A stretch of 64,000 bases of DNA, taken from Muraenolepis orangiensis. Taxonomy: Eukaryota > Chordata > Actinopteri > Gadiformes > Muraenolepididae. Positions 63,511 to 64,000 of the stretch are shown here, piece by piece (the first letter of the stretch is position 1; every line of letters begins with the position of its first letter). The stretch covers positions 1,485,490 through 1,549,489 of the forward strand of contig CM051021.1 of the NCBI GenBank assembly GCA_027704905.1, written 5' to 3'. The translations under genes were made by a program, and so were the position numbers. The notes under the pieces were generated by a model. That model searched no databases. It was given only the letters and a program-made list of their open reading frames with translations, and was not told the origin of the DNA.

Positions 63511-64000
63511 TAGTGTTGGCATAGAGGAGTGTCCTCTACAGTGGTGGTCAGCACACGCAGGTGCCCATGGTAAGCTGGCCCATATTGCCAGAGATTGTTT
63601 TCTCTGGCATGGCAGATTGTGCAGAAGAAGAGGTCAGCTCTCTCATTGGAAAATGGAAACAAGCTTGTGTGTCTGAGCAACTGGTTAAAATACCAATCGA
63701 CTACATAAACCTGTTGACTGGACTTATGCCACAAAAGTTTACACTGTTTCAATGTCATTTTACAGCTAAGCATGTGAAAAAGGATTGTTCACTTCGGCAC
63801 TTAGGATGCTCTGATATTCAGTTTCTTAAAGTTGTCTACTTGTTGCAACATTCATTTGCATGAGATGTTTCTTTGCAAACTATTTACAGGCAAGCTGTTT
63901 ATGTTCACTTTGTGGCAGACATTATTTTTTAACAGATTATTTATGCAGTCTGCTTAATATTAATGTTATTATCGATGTTTTGGGCAATACTAAGCACTCC
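63511..64000. other. Unassigned tail of window
   Basis: An open frame at 63561-63863 (+) starts MPMVSWPILPEIVFSGMADC and lacks a recognisable domain. It may be non-coding transposon sequence. Confidence 0.3.

Larger units (their letters stand above)
62366..64000 (+). mobile_element. hAT transposon (ZBED-like), 5' end to window edge
   Basis: The 5' terminus begins near 62366 (TTGCTGTCAAAGTTAACACG, then TTTAACGCGC). The transposase relic starts at 62554, and repeat-free AT-rich sequence continues to the window edge. The 3' terminus was not seen. Confidence 0.65.

Overview
The window looks like teleost fish genomic DNA. It is a repeat-saturated, mostly non-coding stretch in which nearly every long open frame belongs to a transposable element. 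The evidence is Rex3/RTE, Rex1 and L2-type LINEs, V-SINE-like tRNA-derived SINEs, hAT and Harbinger DNA transposons, BEL/Pao and Ty3/gypsy retrotransposons, and very long (CA)n, (GA)n and (CTCTGT)n microsatellites. There is no prokaryotic gene organisation, CRISPR array or rRNA.

Host coding sequence is scarce. One short exon at 36023-36099 (+) encodes a piece of an ADAM-family propeptide. Two phase-compatible putative exons (7949-8030 and 16355-16473, +) belong to a gene I do not recognise, and a weaker candidate lies at 6326-6435.

Layout. 1-10 kb: LINE fragments, SINEs and microsatellites, including a Rex1-like insertion flanked by an unusually long 90-bp duplication. 10.4-22.6 kb: a degraded large inverted duplication whose blocks occur in mirror order on the two sides (hAT 3' end, flank, single-copy block, SINE/LINE junction). 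The left arm carries a 3.1-kb Rex3 with a 12-bp target duplication; the right arm keeps the matching empty site. The right-arm hAT (19712-22552, -) is itself interrupted by a Harbinger-type element (20166-21368, 3-bp duplication) and a short Rex3 copy (21486-21771, 14-bp duplication). 22.6-36 kb: microsatellites and several minisatellites, a non-autonomous LTR element with an internal minisatellite (27115-28670; a relative lies at 14188-15026), a second hAT transposase relic (28976-30265) and a L2 copy inserted in a 31-bp satellite array. 36-40 kb: the ADAM exon, then a decayed BEL/Pao pol.

40.3-60.9 kb: a minus-strand L2-type LINE split by a tandem Ty3/gypsy dimer (41709-59555). The order is LTR, gag-pol, LTR, gag-pol, LTR, with a period of exactly 8155 bp. 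A 4-bp TTAT duplication flanks the whole dimer, and both gag and pol pairs are intact and apparently identical. Gag resembles the PNMA family. Gag and pol overlap in the -1 phase at a correctly phased GTTAAAC heptamer. The polypurine tract lies inside the pol frame and pol terminates inside the LTR. 61-64 kb: a 0.65-kb CT/GT microsatellite and the 5' part of a ZBED-like hAT transposon running off the window.

The elements do not form a common pathway; the biology here is successive nesting, duplication and decay. The gypsy dimer is the only part that looks young and coding-competent. Its perfect duplication must be separated from an assembly artefact before anything is built on it.
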